Shown one piece after another: positions 1 to 6,508 of a DNA stretch of 16,672 nucleotides (within the stretch, counting starts at the first letter, position 1; the number at the start of each line of letters is the position of its first letter). Below the pieces are notes generated by a model. It searched no databases and was not told where the DNA came from. It was given only the letters and a program-made list of their open reading frames with translations. The DNA lies in NCBI GenBank assembly GCA_002469915.1, contig DKOG01000107.1:1-16672 (forward strand). Reading direction: 5' to 3'. The DNA is from Bacteroidetes bacterium UBA7368. Its GTDB lineage: Bacteria; Bacteroidota; Rhodothermia; Rhodothermales; UBA10348. The position numbers and the translations under genes are program-made.

Positions 1-45
1 AATCGCCAGCGCCCCGCCTGTTCAAAGTCTACAACCTCATTAGCT

Positions 46-708
46 TTACGAAACGCCCTCGTAAAAACGGAATCGGCGTTCGTCTACGCTTACCAACTCG
101 TAGTTAATACGAACGGGACTGAGTCCTTCCGCCCACGTTGGAGCAAGCATGCGTGCCATGGATCGTTCACTGTAAAAGTGTCGCGTATGGGCCGAAAAAG
201 GTCTGTGATCTTCTTCTGCAAAACGTACCGAATAGGCAATTTGCAAGGCGGTCTGCCATCCTGGTACTTTAGAATGGATGGAGAGTCCCATATAGTAGGG
301 ACGCTTCGCATTGCCTTGGCTGAACGCACTGAACTGATACGGATCAAGCACAACAGCTTCATAGGAGCGTTTGCCTCGGTAACGTGTATCCACTCTATTG
401 CGCACTACCCAAGCTACTAGAGCCTGTTCGTCTACACGCTTGGTTTCGGAGAAAATTGCCCGCGCCAGCCAGAGTGTTTCCAAATCAATCTGTTCTGGGG
501 GCAGAGGCTTCATTCGCCTTGGATTCTGAAGAGCTTCCTCAATTGGGTTCAAATGAGGACCGGGGGTGACAATTGTATGAGAAGCTATCGCAAGTTCCGA
601 AGGAACTGGAGACGGGCCTCCCATTAGATTGTATCGAAACGCGATCACGCCCGAAAAGCTAACTACGAGGGCCACAAGGACCGGAGTCGTAAAAAGCTTA
701 CGTTTCAT
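46..708 (-). CDS. SleB/CwlJ-type cell wall hydrolase, membrane-anchored
   Basis: Probable peptidoglycan hydrolase of the SleB-like Hydrolase_2 family (PF07486), 220 aa, acting outside the inner membrane. A basic N-terminus (MKRK) is followed by a hydrophobic segment at about residues 7-25, read as a signal anchor or signal peptide, then a proline-rich linker to about 75. The catalytic domain spans about 78-200. It contains LARAIFSETK (81-90), where Glu88 aligns with the family's catalytic glutamate, the VVRNRV core (101-106), the QFSAF motif (125-129) and a late HFY (177-179) plus Trp192, which fit the family's His/Trp pattern. In Firmicutes the family is known for spore-cortex lysis; here a general wall-remodelling role is inferred. 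The gene stands alone and points away from pdxB. Its ATG lies on the complement of 706-708. Family assignment rests on motif recall, so the substrate is uncertain. Confidence 0.72.
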   Translation of the reverse strand: MKRKLFTTPVLVALVVSFSGVIAFRYNLMGGPSPVPSELAIASHTIVTPGPHLNPIEEALQNPRRMKPLPPEQIDLETLWLARAIFSETKRVDEQALVAWVVRNRVDTRYRGKRSYEAVVLDPYQFSAFSQGNAKRPYYMGLSIHSKVPGWQTALQIAYSVRFAEEDHRPFSAHTRHFYSERSMARMLAPTWAEGLSPVRINYELVSVDERRFRFYEGVS

Positions 709-794
709 GGCATAAGGCGGTTGGTTCTAAGTATGGTTTCAGAGATTCGCAGAAAACGCCACCTTTTGGATGGAATTTGCAGTAGAATCCATGT

Positions 795-819
795 TTTGAC
801 GAACTTTTACTTCGTCAAA
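795..819. repeat. 9-bp-arm inverted repeat (hairpin or operator)
   Basis: TTTGACGAA (795-803) and TTCGTCAAA (811-819) are perfect reverse complements separated by the 7-nt loop cttttac. It is not followed by a T-run on either strand, so it does not look like an intrinsic terminator. It lies 87 bp upstream of the hydrolase start on the minus strand, a position that suits a dimeric-regulator site or a leader hairpin. Confidence 0.6.
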
Positions 820-915
820 CGGCGCCTCTCTACGAGGTAGTCAGCACCGTGTTTCAAGCTTTGTACACTTCGTAAGTCATTTGTAAACAGTGACATATGA
901 TTTGCTGAAAACGAA

Positions 916-957
916 TTCATCATCCGTTCAATTCTGGTTCATCATCGGTTCATTGCT
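916..957. repeat. 20-bp imperfect direct repeat, 22-bp period
   Basis: Copies at 916-935 and 938-957 both begin TTCATCATC and match at 17 of 20 positions, with differences at positions 10, 16 and 18. Their starts are 22 bp apart, close to two helical turns, so both would present on the same face of the DNA. No third copy is evident at 894 or 960. It lies between the two divergent genes, about 160-200 bp upstream of pdxB. Confidence 0.55.
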
Positions 958-1117
958 CGTTCTCACGACCTTTACGCAAGCTCCATGCCGTCTTTATCGA
1001 CGGTCGTGGGAAAAGAAGATCTCGTTTTATCTCAATACACCCTGTCATTCGTGGAAACCCACATTGGAAGTGTGAATTTGACTCAACAAACAACCGTATT
1101 GGTCTATTCCCACGAAC

Positions 1118-2197
1118 ATGATGCACATTGTAGCGGATGCACATATTCCATTTGTTGAGGACATTTTTTCCGCTTTAGGGAACGTTGTTCTTATTGCAGG
1201 TCATGAAATCGACCGTGAATCAGTGAAAACGGCTGATGTACTCATTGTGCGTTCGATAACTCCCATTAATGAGGAATTACTAGGCGATAGCTCTGTTAAG
1301 TTTGTGGGTTCGGCTACCGCTGGATTAGACCATGTAGACCAACTGTTTCTTCAAGAGAAGGGTATCCATTTTGAGAGTGCGCCTGGTGCCAATGCCGACT
1401 CTGTAGTCGAATACGTCTTTGCCGCTTTGGCGGAATTATCTATCCGCTTCAGGACCCATTTTGTAGATAAAACCATCGGAATAGTTGGTTGTGGAAACGT
1501 AGGACATCGTTTGGCAGACACATGCCGCTCTCTGGGAATGCGGGTCATTGAAAATGACCCGCCACGCGGAGAACGAGAGAAAGGCTTTGTTGATTTAAAT
1601 ACACTTTTACGACAAAGTGATATCGTTTCAGTACATACTCCGCTTGCCTCAGAGGGTCCTTACGCCACGCGCGGGCTCATTGGCGAGGCTCAACTTGCCC
1701 TCATGAAGGAAGACAGCTGGCTCATCCAGTCCTCGCGGGGGGGCGTTTGCGACGAGACAGCCATGATTGATGCCAGAGAAGGCAATCGGATCGGGGCGCT
1801 GGTTCTGGACGTGTGGGAAGGTGAGCCGAAAGTGAACGGACTTCATATCGATAAGACAGACATAGCCACAGGACATATCGCTGGCTACTCCATAGATGCC
1901 AAGAAGAAAGGTGTGGAAATGGTTTTGGATGGGGCCCGGCGAGCTTTCGGCCTTCCCATGATTCAACATCAGGATCCTACAGGATTGCCGTCGCGCAGAC
2001 ACGTTTCCCCCGGCAGCGAATTACTTGAAGCGCTTAGACACTTGTATGATATTCGGAAAGATGATCACCGATTTCGAAAAGTGATGAACGCTGCCGACAT
2101 CGAAAAAGGCTTTCACGCATATCGGGCTACCTATCCAATGCGCCGAAGCTTCGATTTTAACTGGGCCTACTTGTCAAACCCAAACGAACGGAGCTGA
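1118..2197 (+). CDS. pdxB: erythronate-4-phosphate dehydrogenase
   Basis: NAD-dependent oxidation of 4-phosphoerythronate to 2-oxo-3-hydroxy-4-phosphobutanoate, the second step of DXP-dependent pyridoxal phosphate synthesis; cytosolic. The 359-aa protein is a D-2-hydroxyacid dehydrogenase. It has a Rossmann motif GCGNVG (124-129), an acidic NAD ribose-binding residue at Asp147, and the catalytic triad Arg207 (SSRGG), Glu236 (DVWEGEP) and His253 (TGHIAGYS), each offset by one from E. coli Arg208/Glu237/His254. HTPLASEGPY (173-182) and IAGYS are typical of PdxB rather than SerA. The C-terminal 80 residues (LRHLYDIRKDD, YPMRRSF) match the PdxB dimerisation domain. Length is slightly below E. coli's 378 aa. 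The start has tandem ATGs (1118, 1121). The 3' end overlaps era on the opposite strand by 31 bp. pdxJ lies just beyond, another gene of the same pathway; pdxA is not in the window. Confidence 0.93.
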   Translation: MMHIVADAHIPFVEDIFSALGNVVLIAGHEIDRESVKTADVLIVRSITPINEELLGDSSVKFVGSATAGLDHVDQLFLQEKGIHFESAPGANADSVVEYVFAALAELSIRFRTHFVDKTIGIVGCGNVGHRLADTCRSLGMRVIENDPPRGEREKGFVDLNTLLRQSDIVSVHTPLASEGPYATRGLIGEAQLALMKEDSWLIQSSRGGVCDETAMIDAREGNRIGALVLDVWEGEPKVNGLHIDKTDIATGHIAGYSIDAKKKGVEMVLDGARRAFGLPMIQHQDPTGLPSRRHVSPGSELLEALRHLYDIRKDDHRFRKVMNAADIEKGFHAYRATYPMRRSFDFNWAYLSNPNERS

Positions 2198-3051
2198 GTG
2201 TCCGAATTACGCCAATTGTCGCGCACTTTGACGTGAATCTTGAGATACACTCCTCGATTGAGAAAATCTTCTATGTCTTCGCGGGCGTACGTACCGACTT
2301 TCTTCATGGCCTTACCGCCTTTGCCGATTAGAATACCCTTCTGTGAATCTCTTTCCACAATGATTTCAGCATTGATCACGTCTTTTGCGTCATCTTTCAA
2401 TTCCCAACTGACGATGTTGACTTGCGTCGCGTAAGGGACTTCTTGCTTGAACTGCTTGAAAATTTTCTCTCGAATGATCTCGGAAATGAAGAAATTTTCA
2501 GGTTGCTCGCTCACCATATCTTTGGGATAGAAAGCGGGACCAAGTGGAAGACGATCTGAAATAGCCTTGAGCAGCACTTCAATATTGCGCCCTTTTAAAG
2601 CCGAGATGGGGATGACTTCCTCAAAGTTATGGGCTTCAGTGTAGGCGGCGACAAGGGGGAGCATATCCTCTTGCTTCACCTTGTCAATCTTGTTCAAAAC
2701 CAGAATGGCAGGCGTGTCGCCCACAAATTCCAGCGATAGGTCGTCTACTGAATCACGCGTTGCATCGGCCATAAAAACCAATATGTCTCCATCTGATGTA
2801 GATGTTCGAACATCTTTCATCATGGCCTCTTGTAGGCCGTACCGTGGCTTGATAATTCCCGGTGTGTCCAGCAGGATCATTTGATAATGATCATCAGAGA
2901 GGATTCCCAGGACGCGACGGCGGGTAGTTTGGGGTTTGTTGGTCACAATGGACAACTTCATTCCCATCATCGTATTCAGAAGCGTGCTTTTACCCACGTT
3001 CGGTTTTCCAATGAGCGCTACATATCCGCTTTTATGGTGTGCGTCGGTCAT
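2167..3051 (-). CDS. era: GTPase Era, 16S rRNA/30S assembly factor
   Basis: Essential GTPase that binds the 3' end of 16S rRNA during 30S maturation. With the ATG start at 3051 it is 294 aa, near the usual Era length. G1 is GKPNVGKS (residues 15-22), with a Thr-rich switch region (TNKPQTTRRR), G3 is DTPG (62-65), G4 is NKID (120-123) and G5 is SALKG (150-154). The C-terminal KH domain carries the RNA-binding ILIGKGGKAMK signature (about 241-251). A TTG nine bases upstream (3060) is in frame, but the ATG is preferred; it sits 13 nt after the pdxJ stop. pdxJ and era are therefore probably cotranscribed. The last codons lie antisense to the end of pdxB, so no separate terminator fits between the convergent genes. 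Confidence 0.95.
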   Translation of the reverse strand: MTDAHHKSGYVALIGKPNVGKSTLLNTMMGMKLSIVTNKPQTTRRRVLGILSDDHYQMILLDTPGIIKPRYGLQEAMMKDVRTSTSDGDILVFMADATRDSVDDLSLEFVGDTPAILVLNKIDKVKQEDMLPLVAAYTEAHNFEEVIPISALKGRNIEVLLKAISDRLPLGPAFYPKDMVSEQPENFFISEIIREKIFKQFKQEVPYATQVNIVSWELKDDAKDVINAEIIVERDSQKGILIGKGGKAMKKVGTYAREDIEDFLNRGVYLKIHVKVRDNWRNSDTQLRSFGFDK

Positions 3052-3064
3052 GTTCTGCAAAGAA

Positions 3065-3802
3065 TTATCCAGTGTAAGGGGAAGAGGCGATGATGTTATT
3101 TAGTTCTTCAACTGCGCCTCTAATGCCGATGAAAATAGCTCTGGCCACAATGGCAAAGCCGATAGATACCTCTTTAAGATGAGGAACCGAAGAGCCAAAC
3201 AACGGATAATTTTCCGTATCCAGTCCATGGCCTGCATGAACAATGAGTCCATTTTGGTGGGCGCGCTCAGCAGCCGCTTTCATACGATCCAAAATATGAA
3301 CCCTTTTTTCGTCCCTCAGAGCGTTGGCGTAGTCGCCCGTATGTAACTCAATTGCAGTGGCTCCCAATCGGGCCGCTTCGTCAATTTGATCTAGATCGGG
3401 ATCCAGAAAAAGGGCCACATTTGAAACGCCTTCTCCCTTTAAACGGGTAATGGTTTCCTTGATTCGCATGCGGTGCTCAATAGCATCCAATCCTCCTTCC
3501 GTTGTGATTTCTTCCCGTCTTTCAGGCACTAGAGTGGCCAGATACGGCTGTATTTCGCAGCAAATACCTACGATTTCACGTGAAATGGAGAGTTCAAAAT
3601 CTAATTTCGTATCAAGGTCGGCTTTCAGACGCCGCACATCGTCGTCATTAATATGTCTTCGGTCTTCTCTGAGATGGAAGACAATGCCTTTTGCTCCCCC
3701 TTCAAGACACTCACGAGCGGCTTGTACAGGATCCGGAAAAGACTCACGACGGGCATTCCGAAGGGTTGCAACGTGGTCTATGTTGATTAAAAGGTCCGTC
3801 AT
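3065..3802 (-). CDS. pdxJ: pyridoxine 5'-phosphate synthase
   Basis: Condenses 1-deoxyxylulose 5-phosphate with 3-amino-2-oxopropyl phosphate to give pyridoxine 5'-phosphate, the ring-closing step of the pathway that pdxB feeds. The 245-aa TIM-barrel protein starts MTDLLINIDHVATLRNAR, the standard PdxJ N-terminus. An in-frame ATG nine codons upstream (3829) adds residues without family support and was rejected. Active-site signatures are FHLREDRRHI (42-51, His43 and Arg45), Glu70, LVPERREE with TTEGG, IELHTGDYA and AGHGL (His192). Two deviations from E. coli: the residue before AGHGL is His instead of Asn (VHAGH), and position 216 is Phe (SIGFAI) where E. coli has the phosphate-contacting His of NIGHAI. 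First gene of a probable pdxJ-era transcript, divergent from the 4028 operon. Confidence 0.94.
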   Translation of the reverse strand: MTDLLINIDHVATLRNARRESFPDPVQAARECLEGGAKGIVFHLREDRRHINDDDVRRLKADLDTKLDFELSISREIVGICCEIQPYLATLVPERREEITTEGGLDAIEHRMRIKETITRLKGEGVSNVALFLDPDLDQIDEAARLGATAIELHTGDYANALRDEKRVHILDRMKAAAERAHQNGLIVHAGHGLDTENYPLFGSSVPHLKEVSIGFAIVARAIFIGIRGAVEELNNIIASSPYTG

Positions 3803-4027
3803 CAATAAAAAATGAACGCTTGCGCGCAACTATTTGATTATCAGCGGGTCATTTGGGGTGCCTGGAGTCAGCGCGCGTGAAACCCGCGTAAACCTTTAAT
3901 GTTTTGCTCTGGCAATCAGAAGGTGTTTTGATTGCATTTAGCGTGGTAAGCCTGTATTTTCGGTCGCGATGCAAATGGCATCTATCCACACCATGTGTTG
4001 ACAGGGATTTATTAAATCTATACCGAA
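3803..4027. promoter_or_regulatory. divergent promoter region, pdxJ / 4028 operon
   Basis: This 225-bp non-coding stretch separates pdxJ (minus) from the long plus-strand operon and should contain both promoters. It holds a perfect 10-bp palindrome TTGCGCGCAA (3820-3829), 18 bp upstream of pdxJ, and an inverted repeat at 3912-3935. On the plus strand TTGACA (3998-4003) is a good -35 match, followed after 15 bp by TATACC (4019-4024). If both are used, the transcript would begin at or near the ATG at 4028, so the assignment is weak. No ribosome binding site precedes either gene. Confidence 0.4.
3912..3935. repeat. 7-bp-arm inverted repeat, possible operator
   Basis: GCAATCA (3912-3918) and TGATTGC (3929-3935) are perfect reverse complements with a 10-bp spacer, giving 17 bp between arm starts. 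It lies midway between two divergent starts. There is no T-run beyond it, so an operator is likelier than a terminator. The arms are short enough that chance cannot be excluded. Confidence 0.4.
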
Positions 4028-4489
4028 ATGGCGTCCAGTAGTCGCGGGTTACAAACAGTTCTTCAGGTTGTTCTAGGCTTGGCCATCGTGGCTCTTGGCT
4101 ACTTCCTGTACGTGTCCATCACAGCTCCTTACGAGGCCATCGAGCGTCGGCAGGCACTCACAGATAGAACGCGCGTTAGAATGAATCAGGTGCGTACTGC
4201 TATGATTCAGTATCAGAGAGACAATGGTCGATACATTTCTTCCCTTGATTCATTGATGATGTGGGTAAACACAGACTCAACTATGGTTGCCGGCGCGGAT
4301 AGTGTGTTCGGAGAAGGCTTCATGGCCGATTCGCTCATTTTCTCTCCGAGAACAGGTTCCATGTTTGGACTTGCCGTCAATGATACATCGAGAACGAATT
4401 CATATTTGTTGACGGATCCGGACTCAGATGATTACATCGGTACTGATACCGGTGACATTACAGAGTTGAATGCAGCCAGCTGGGAGTAA
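4028..4489 (+). CDS. membrane-anchored pseudopilin-like protein, function unknown
   Basis: Not recognised as a named family. The 153-aa protein has a short polar N-terminus, one transmembrane helix (about residues 11-31) and then an amphipathic helix (34-66) leading into YQRDNGRYISSLDSL (62-76). That layout, a long helix then a xDNGRYP-like turn, recalls GspG-type pseudopilins, but the class III prepilin cleavage motif (Gly followed by Phe and Glu at +5) is missing and the hydrophobic helix is preceded by 10 residues. The rest is acidic (DPDSDDYIGTDTGDI, 130-144) and probably faces the periplasm. It is first in a plus-strand operon, 55 bp ahead of a PilM-like gene. Together the two may form a small membrane complex; this is inference. 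It could equally be a lineage-specific envelope protein. Confidence 0.6.
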   Translation: MASSSRGLQTVLQVVLGLAIVALGYFLYVSITAPYEAIERRQALTDRTRVRMNQVRTAMIQYQRDNGRYISSLDSLMMWVNTDSTMVAGADSVFGEGFMADSLIFSPRTGSMFGLAVNDTSRTNSYLLTDPDSDDYIGTDTGDITELNAASWE

Positions 4490-4544
4490 CTCACTCCTTT
4501 AGTTGCTAATCTGGGGTTCGCGCCCTGAACAATCTCGGTTCGCC

Positions 4545-5444
4545 ATGGAAGCTGTATCCACAGCAGGTGTCGAATTCGTTGGAAATCTCATGCGTTACGC
4601 AGAGGTTGAGCAACGGGACAACAGCTATAAACTGCTGAGGCTGGGCAACTGCGAATTTGAGTTTGATGTCTCTGGCGTCGTCTATGGTGGCGCAGATGCT
4701 GACAAACTGAACACGGTGCGGGAAGCATTGGGTGATGTTTTTCAGGATACAGACTCTTCCTCCTTCAAGTTTGTTTTACCTACGTCAGTGCTCACTTCGT
4801 TCGCAAGCTTTTCGGCTGTGAGTGCCAAGGAGGACGCGGTAAGAAGTCAGATTGGTTTTGAAACGCATCTTCTCAATGGCGGTGCATCTGATGGCGATGT
4901 CTTTCCTGGAATAAAGAACGATTATTCTGCTTCAGAATGGAAGAGAATGTCAGTTTTTCATTTGCCGGGAGACATTTCTGATCGACTCCAGAAATTGGGT
5001 AACATGTTTCCTGCTCAGCGCAAAGAAGTCATTCCCAGTCCGATAGCTTCGACCAGTGCGCTCCAATTACTTGATGCGGTAACTCAAACGTCTCCCACCA
5101 CCACCTTGTTGATGGGCTGTTACCGGGAAAGAACGGATTATGGACTTGTTCAGGCGAATGGGGAACGGCAAGTAGAAGCCCGATTTACCCCAACCGATTC
5201 TGATCGCGTCTATTTTGGATTGGAATCACTTCACCGCCATGGATGTACTGCATCGCAGATTGAACGCGTGCTGGTTTATGGACATAATGTGACGGCGCAA
5301 TTGTTGGCCATGTTAGAGGTCGACTTTGGAAACCAAGTTTCCGTGTTTAACCCTGGGCCGATCGTTTCCTTGGAAGAAGCACGATTTGAGAAAGGTTTTC
5401 CATTGCATGCGTTTGTGCCCTGCTTGGGAGCATCTTCAGGGTAA
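4545..5444 (+). CDS. PilM/DUF3822-like actin-fold protein
   Basis: Hypothetical 299-aa protein with no signal peptide. Its layout suggests an ASKHA (actin-like ATPase) fold of the kind seen in PilM. The N-terminal strands FVGNLMRYAEVEQ / YKLLRLGNCEFEFDV (11-42) resemble PilM's opening. FKFVLPTSVLTSFASF (75-90) resembles the pilus-assembly 'LP' segment. The C-terminal half has TTLLMGCYRERTDYGLV (186-202), an IERVLVYGH strand (239-247) and VSVFNPG (265-271), where PilM has its late ATPase-domain strands. Classical phosphate-binding DxG motifs are degenerate. In Bacteroidota a DUF3822 gene commonly precedes rsmD, as this one does, so it may be the equivalent. I chose the ATG at 4545; an upstream in-frame TTG at 4503 would add 14 residues before the first predicted strand. 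It ends 3 nt before rsmD. Confidence 0.62.
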   Translation: MEAVSTAGVEFVGNLMRYAEVEQRDNSYKLLRLGNCEFEFDVSGVVYGGADADKLNTVREALGDVFQDTDSSSFKFVLPTSVLTSFASFSAVSAKEDAVRSQIGFETHLLNGGASDGDVFPGIKNDYSASEWKRMSVFHLPGDISDRLQKLGNMFPAQRKEVIPSPIASTSALQLLDAVTQTSPTTTLLMGCYRERTDYGLVQANGERQVEARFTPTDSDRVYFGLESLHRHGCTASQIERVLVYGHNVTAQLLAMLEVDFGNQVSVFNPGPIVSLEEARFEKGFPLHAFVPCLGASSG

Positions 5445-5447
5445 GCT

Positions 5448-6008
5448 ATGCGGATCATCTCAGGTCGTTTCAAACGCAGAGTCCTTAAGTCCCCATCGGG
5501 AGATCAGACCCGTCCAACTACAGATCGGGCGCGCGAAGCGATTTTTAATTTGATTGTATCTCGACTAGACCTTCATGATGCCAGCGTTTTAGACTTATTC
5601 GCAGGGACCGGCGCGTTGGGCTTGGAAGCGATGAGTAGGGGAGCGGGTTCTCTAGATTGTGTTGAGGTAAGCGGCCAAGTGTTGAAAGTAGCGCGGGATA
5701 ATATGATGTCTCTCGATGCACAGATGCGATGTCGCTTTATTCGGTCTGATGTCCACTCGTGGCTGAAAACGGCTAAAGGACGATATCGGCTTATTCTGGC
5801 GGATCCTCCGTATGCCCTGGAGGAAATTGAAGAGCTTCCATCTCGCGTCATCCCTCTTTTAGCAGAAGACGGGCTCCTTGTATTGGAACACGACCGAAAG
5901 ATTCGATTCGAATCTCATCCTTTCAGAATTGAAACAAGGAAGTATGGTAAGAGTGCCGTGAGTATTTTCTCTTCTGTTCAACATACCCCATCCGATCATG
6001 GCACCTGA
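5448..6008 (+). CDS. rsmD: 16S rRNA (guanine966-N2)-methyltransferase
   Basis: Uses S-adenosylmethionine to methylate N2 of G966 in 16S rRNA during 30S assembly. The 186-aa protein matches RsmD in length and order: MRIISGRFKRR start, TRPTTDRAREAIFNLI substrate-binding segment (21-36), SAM motif VLDLFAGTGALGLEAMSRGA (47-66), an acidic ribose-binding residue in VEVS (72-75) and the catalytic N-methyltransferase motif DPPY (119-122). It starts three bases after the PilM-like gene's stop and its last 11 bases overlap coaD, so the three genes are probably translated from one mRNA. There is no Shine-Dalgarno in front of its ATG. Confidence 0.94.
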   Translation: MRIISGRFKRRVLKSPSGDQTRPTTDRAREAIFNLIVSRLDLHDASVLDLFAGTGALGLEAMSRGAGSLDCVEVSGQVLKVARDNMMSLDAQMRCRFIRSDVHSWLKTAKGRYRLILADPPYALEEIEELPSRVIPLLAEDGLLVLEHDRKIRFESHPFRIETRKYGKSAVSIFSSVQHTPSDHGT

Positions 6009-6483
6009 ATCTCCGAAAATCGCTCTGTATCCAGGATCATTTGACCCATTCACGTACGGCCATCTGGATATTCTGGAACGCGCCTGTCACATTTTCGATA
6101 CCGTTATCGTTACGGTGGCGCGCAACTCGAGTAAGCGGGCTCTTTTTTCATCGGAAGAAAAGAAAGCACTCGTAGAGTCATGCATTGGGCATCTTCCGAA
6201 TGTGCGCGTTGAAATTTTTGAGGGTCTTTTAGTTGACTACGCAAAGAGCAGCGGTGCCGGAGCGTTGGTCAGAGGATTAAGGCAAGTTTCAGATTTCGAC
6301 TATGAGTTTCGCATGGCATTTGCCAATCGGCGTCTTGCACCGGAAATCGAGACCGTGTTTTTGATGACGAGCGAACGGCATGCGCTAATTAGCGCCTCGA
6401 TTGTTCGAGAGATTCATAGTCACCAGGGCGATATTACCTCGTTCGTTCCAGAGCCTGTATTTAAAGCGTTACAAAACAAATAG
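5998..6483 (+). CDS. coaD: phosphopantetheine adenylyltransferase
   Basis: Transfers AMP from ATP to 4'-phosphopantetheine, the penultimate step of coenzyme A synthesis. The 161-aa protein has the nucleotidyltransferase signature YPGSFDPFTYGH (11-22; TYGH is the HxGH-type motif), VRGLRQVSDFDYE (91-103) contacting substrate, and the ATP-binding ISASIVREI (131-139), where most homologues have ISSTxVRE. Length is typical. It overlaps the end of rsmD by 11 bp in another frame; the rsmD-coaD pairing is common in bacteria. The aspartate aminotransferase gene follows after 25 bp. Confidence 0.95.
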   Translation: MAPESPKIALYPGSFDPFTYGHLDILERACHIFDTVIVTVARNSSKRALFSSEEKKALVESCIGHLPNVRVEIFEGLLVDYAKSSGAGALVRGLRQVSDFDYEFRMAFANRRLAPEIETVFLMTSERHALISASIVREIHSHQGDITSFVPEPVFKALQNK

Positions 6484-6508
6484 AGGAAGAGATGTGGGCG
6501 GATCATCG

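Larger units (their letters stand above)
709..1117. promoter_or_regulatory. divergent intergenic region with repeated and symmetric elements
   Basis: This 409-bp stretch lies between two divergent genes, the cell wall hydrolase and pdxB, so it should contain promoters for both. I see no convincing coding sequence. It holds an inverted repeat (795-819) and an imperfect direct repeat (916-957), listed separately. A TTGACT lies at 1078-1083, about 35 bp before the pdxB start, but no well-spaced -10 box follows it. No tRNA or recognisable RNA gene was found. Confidence 0.5.

Noticed and set aside
1..45. Possible terminator or RNA element after the wall hydrolase gene
   Set aside because: No stem-loop with a T-run and no tRNA-like folding could be found in the 45 bases available.
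876..894. Imperfect palindrome GTCA...TGAC around TGTAAACA, resembling a CRP/FNR-type site
   Set aside because: Only the 4-bp outer arms match reliably, too little to name a regulator.
890..1075. 61-codon plus-strand frame with a hydrophobic stretch
   Set aside because: It begins at a GTG, shows no recognisable family and runs across the phased direct repeat in a divergent promoter region; the hydrophobic segment can arise from the repeats.
1649..2002. 117-codon minus-strand frame inside pdxB
   Set aside because: It is fully antisense to a well-supported enzyme and its translation has no family-like features.
3844..3887. GCGGGT / ACCCGC pair considered as a terminator stem
   Set aside because: Only 6 bp of stem with a 32-nt loop, and no T-run follows it.
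4503..4544. TTG start for the PilM-like protein
   Set aside because: It gives 14 extra residues before the first predicted strand; the ATG at 4545 fits the fold better, though the TTG cannot be excluded.
6401..6508. 36-codon upstream extension of the aspartate aminotransferase
   Set aside because: It lies over the end of coaD in another frame and adds residues before the normal class I N-terminus; the ATG at 6509 fits the family.
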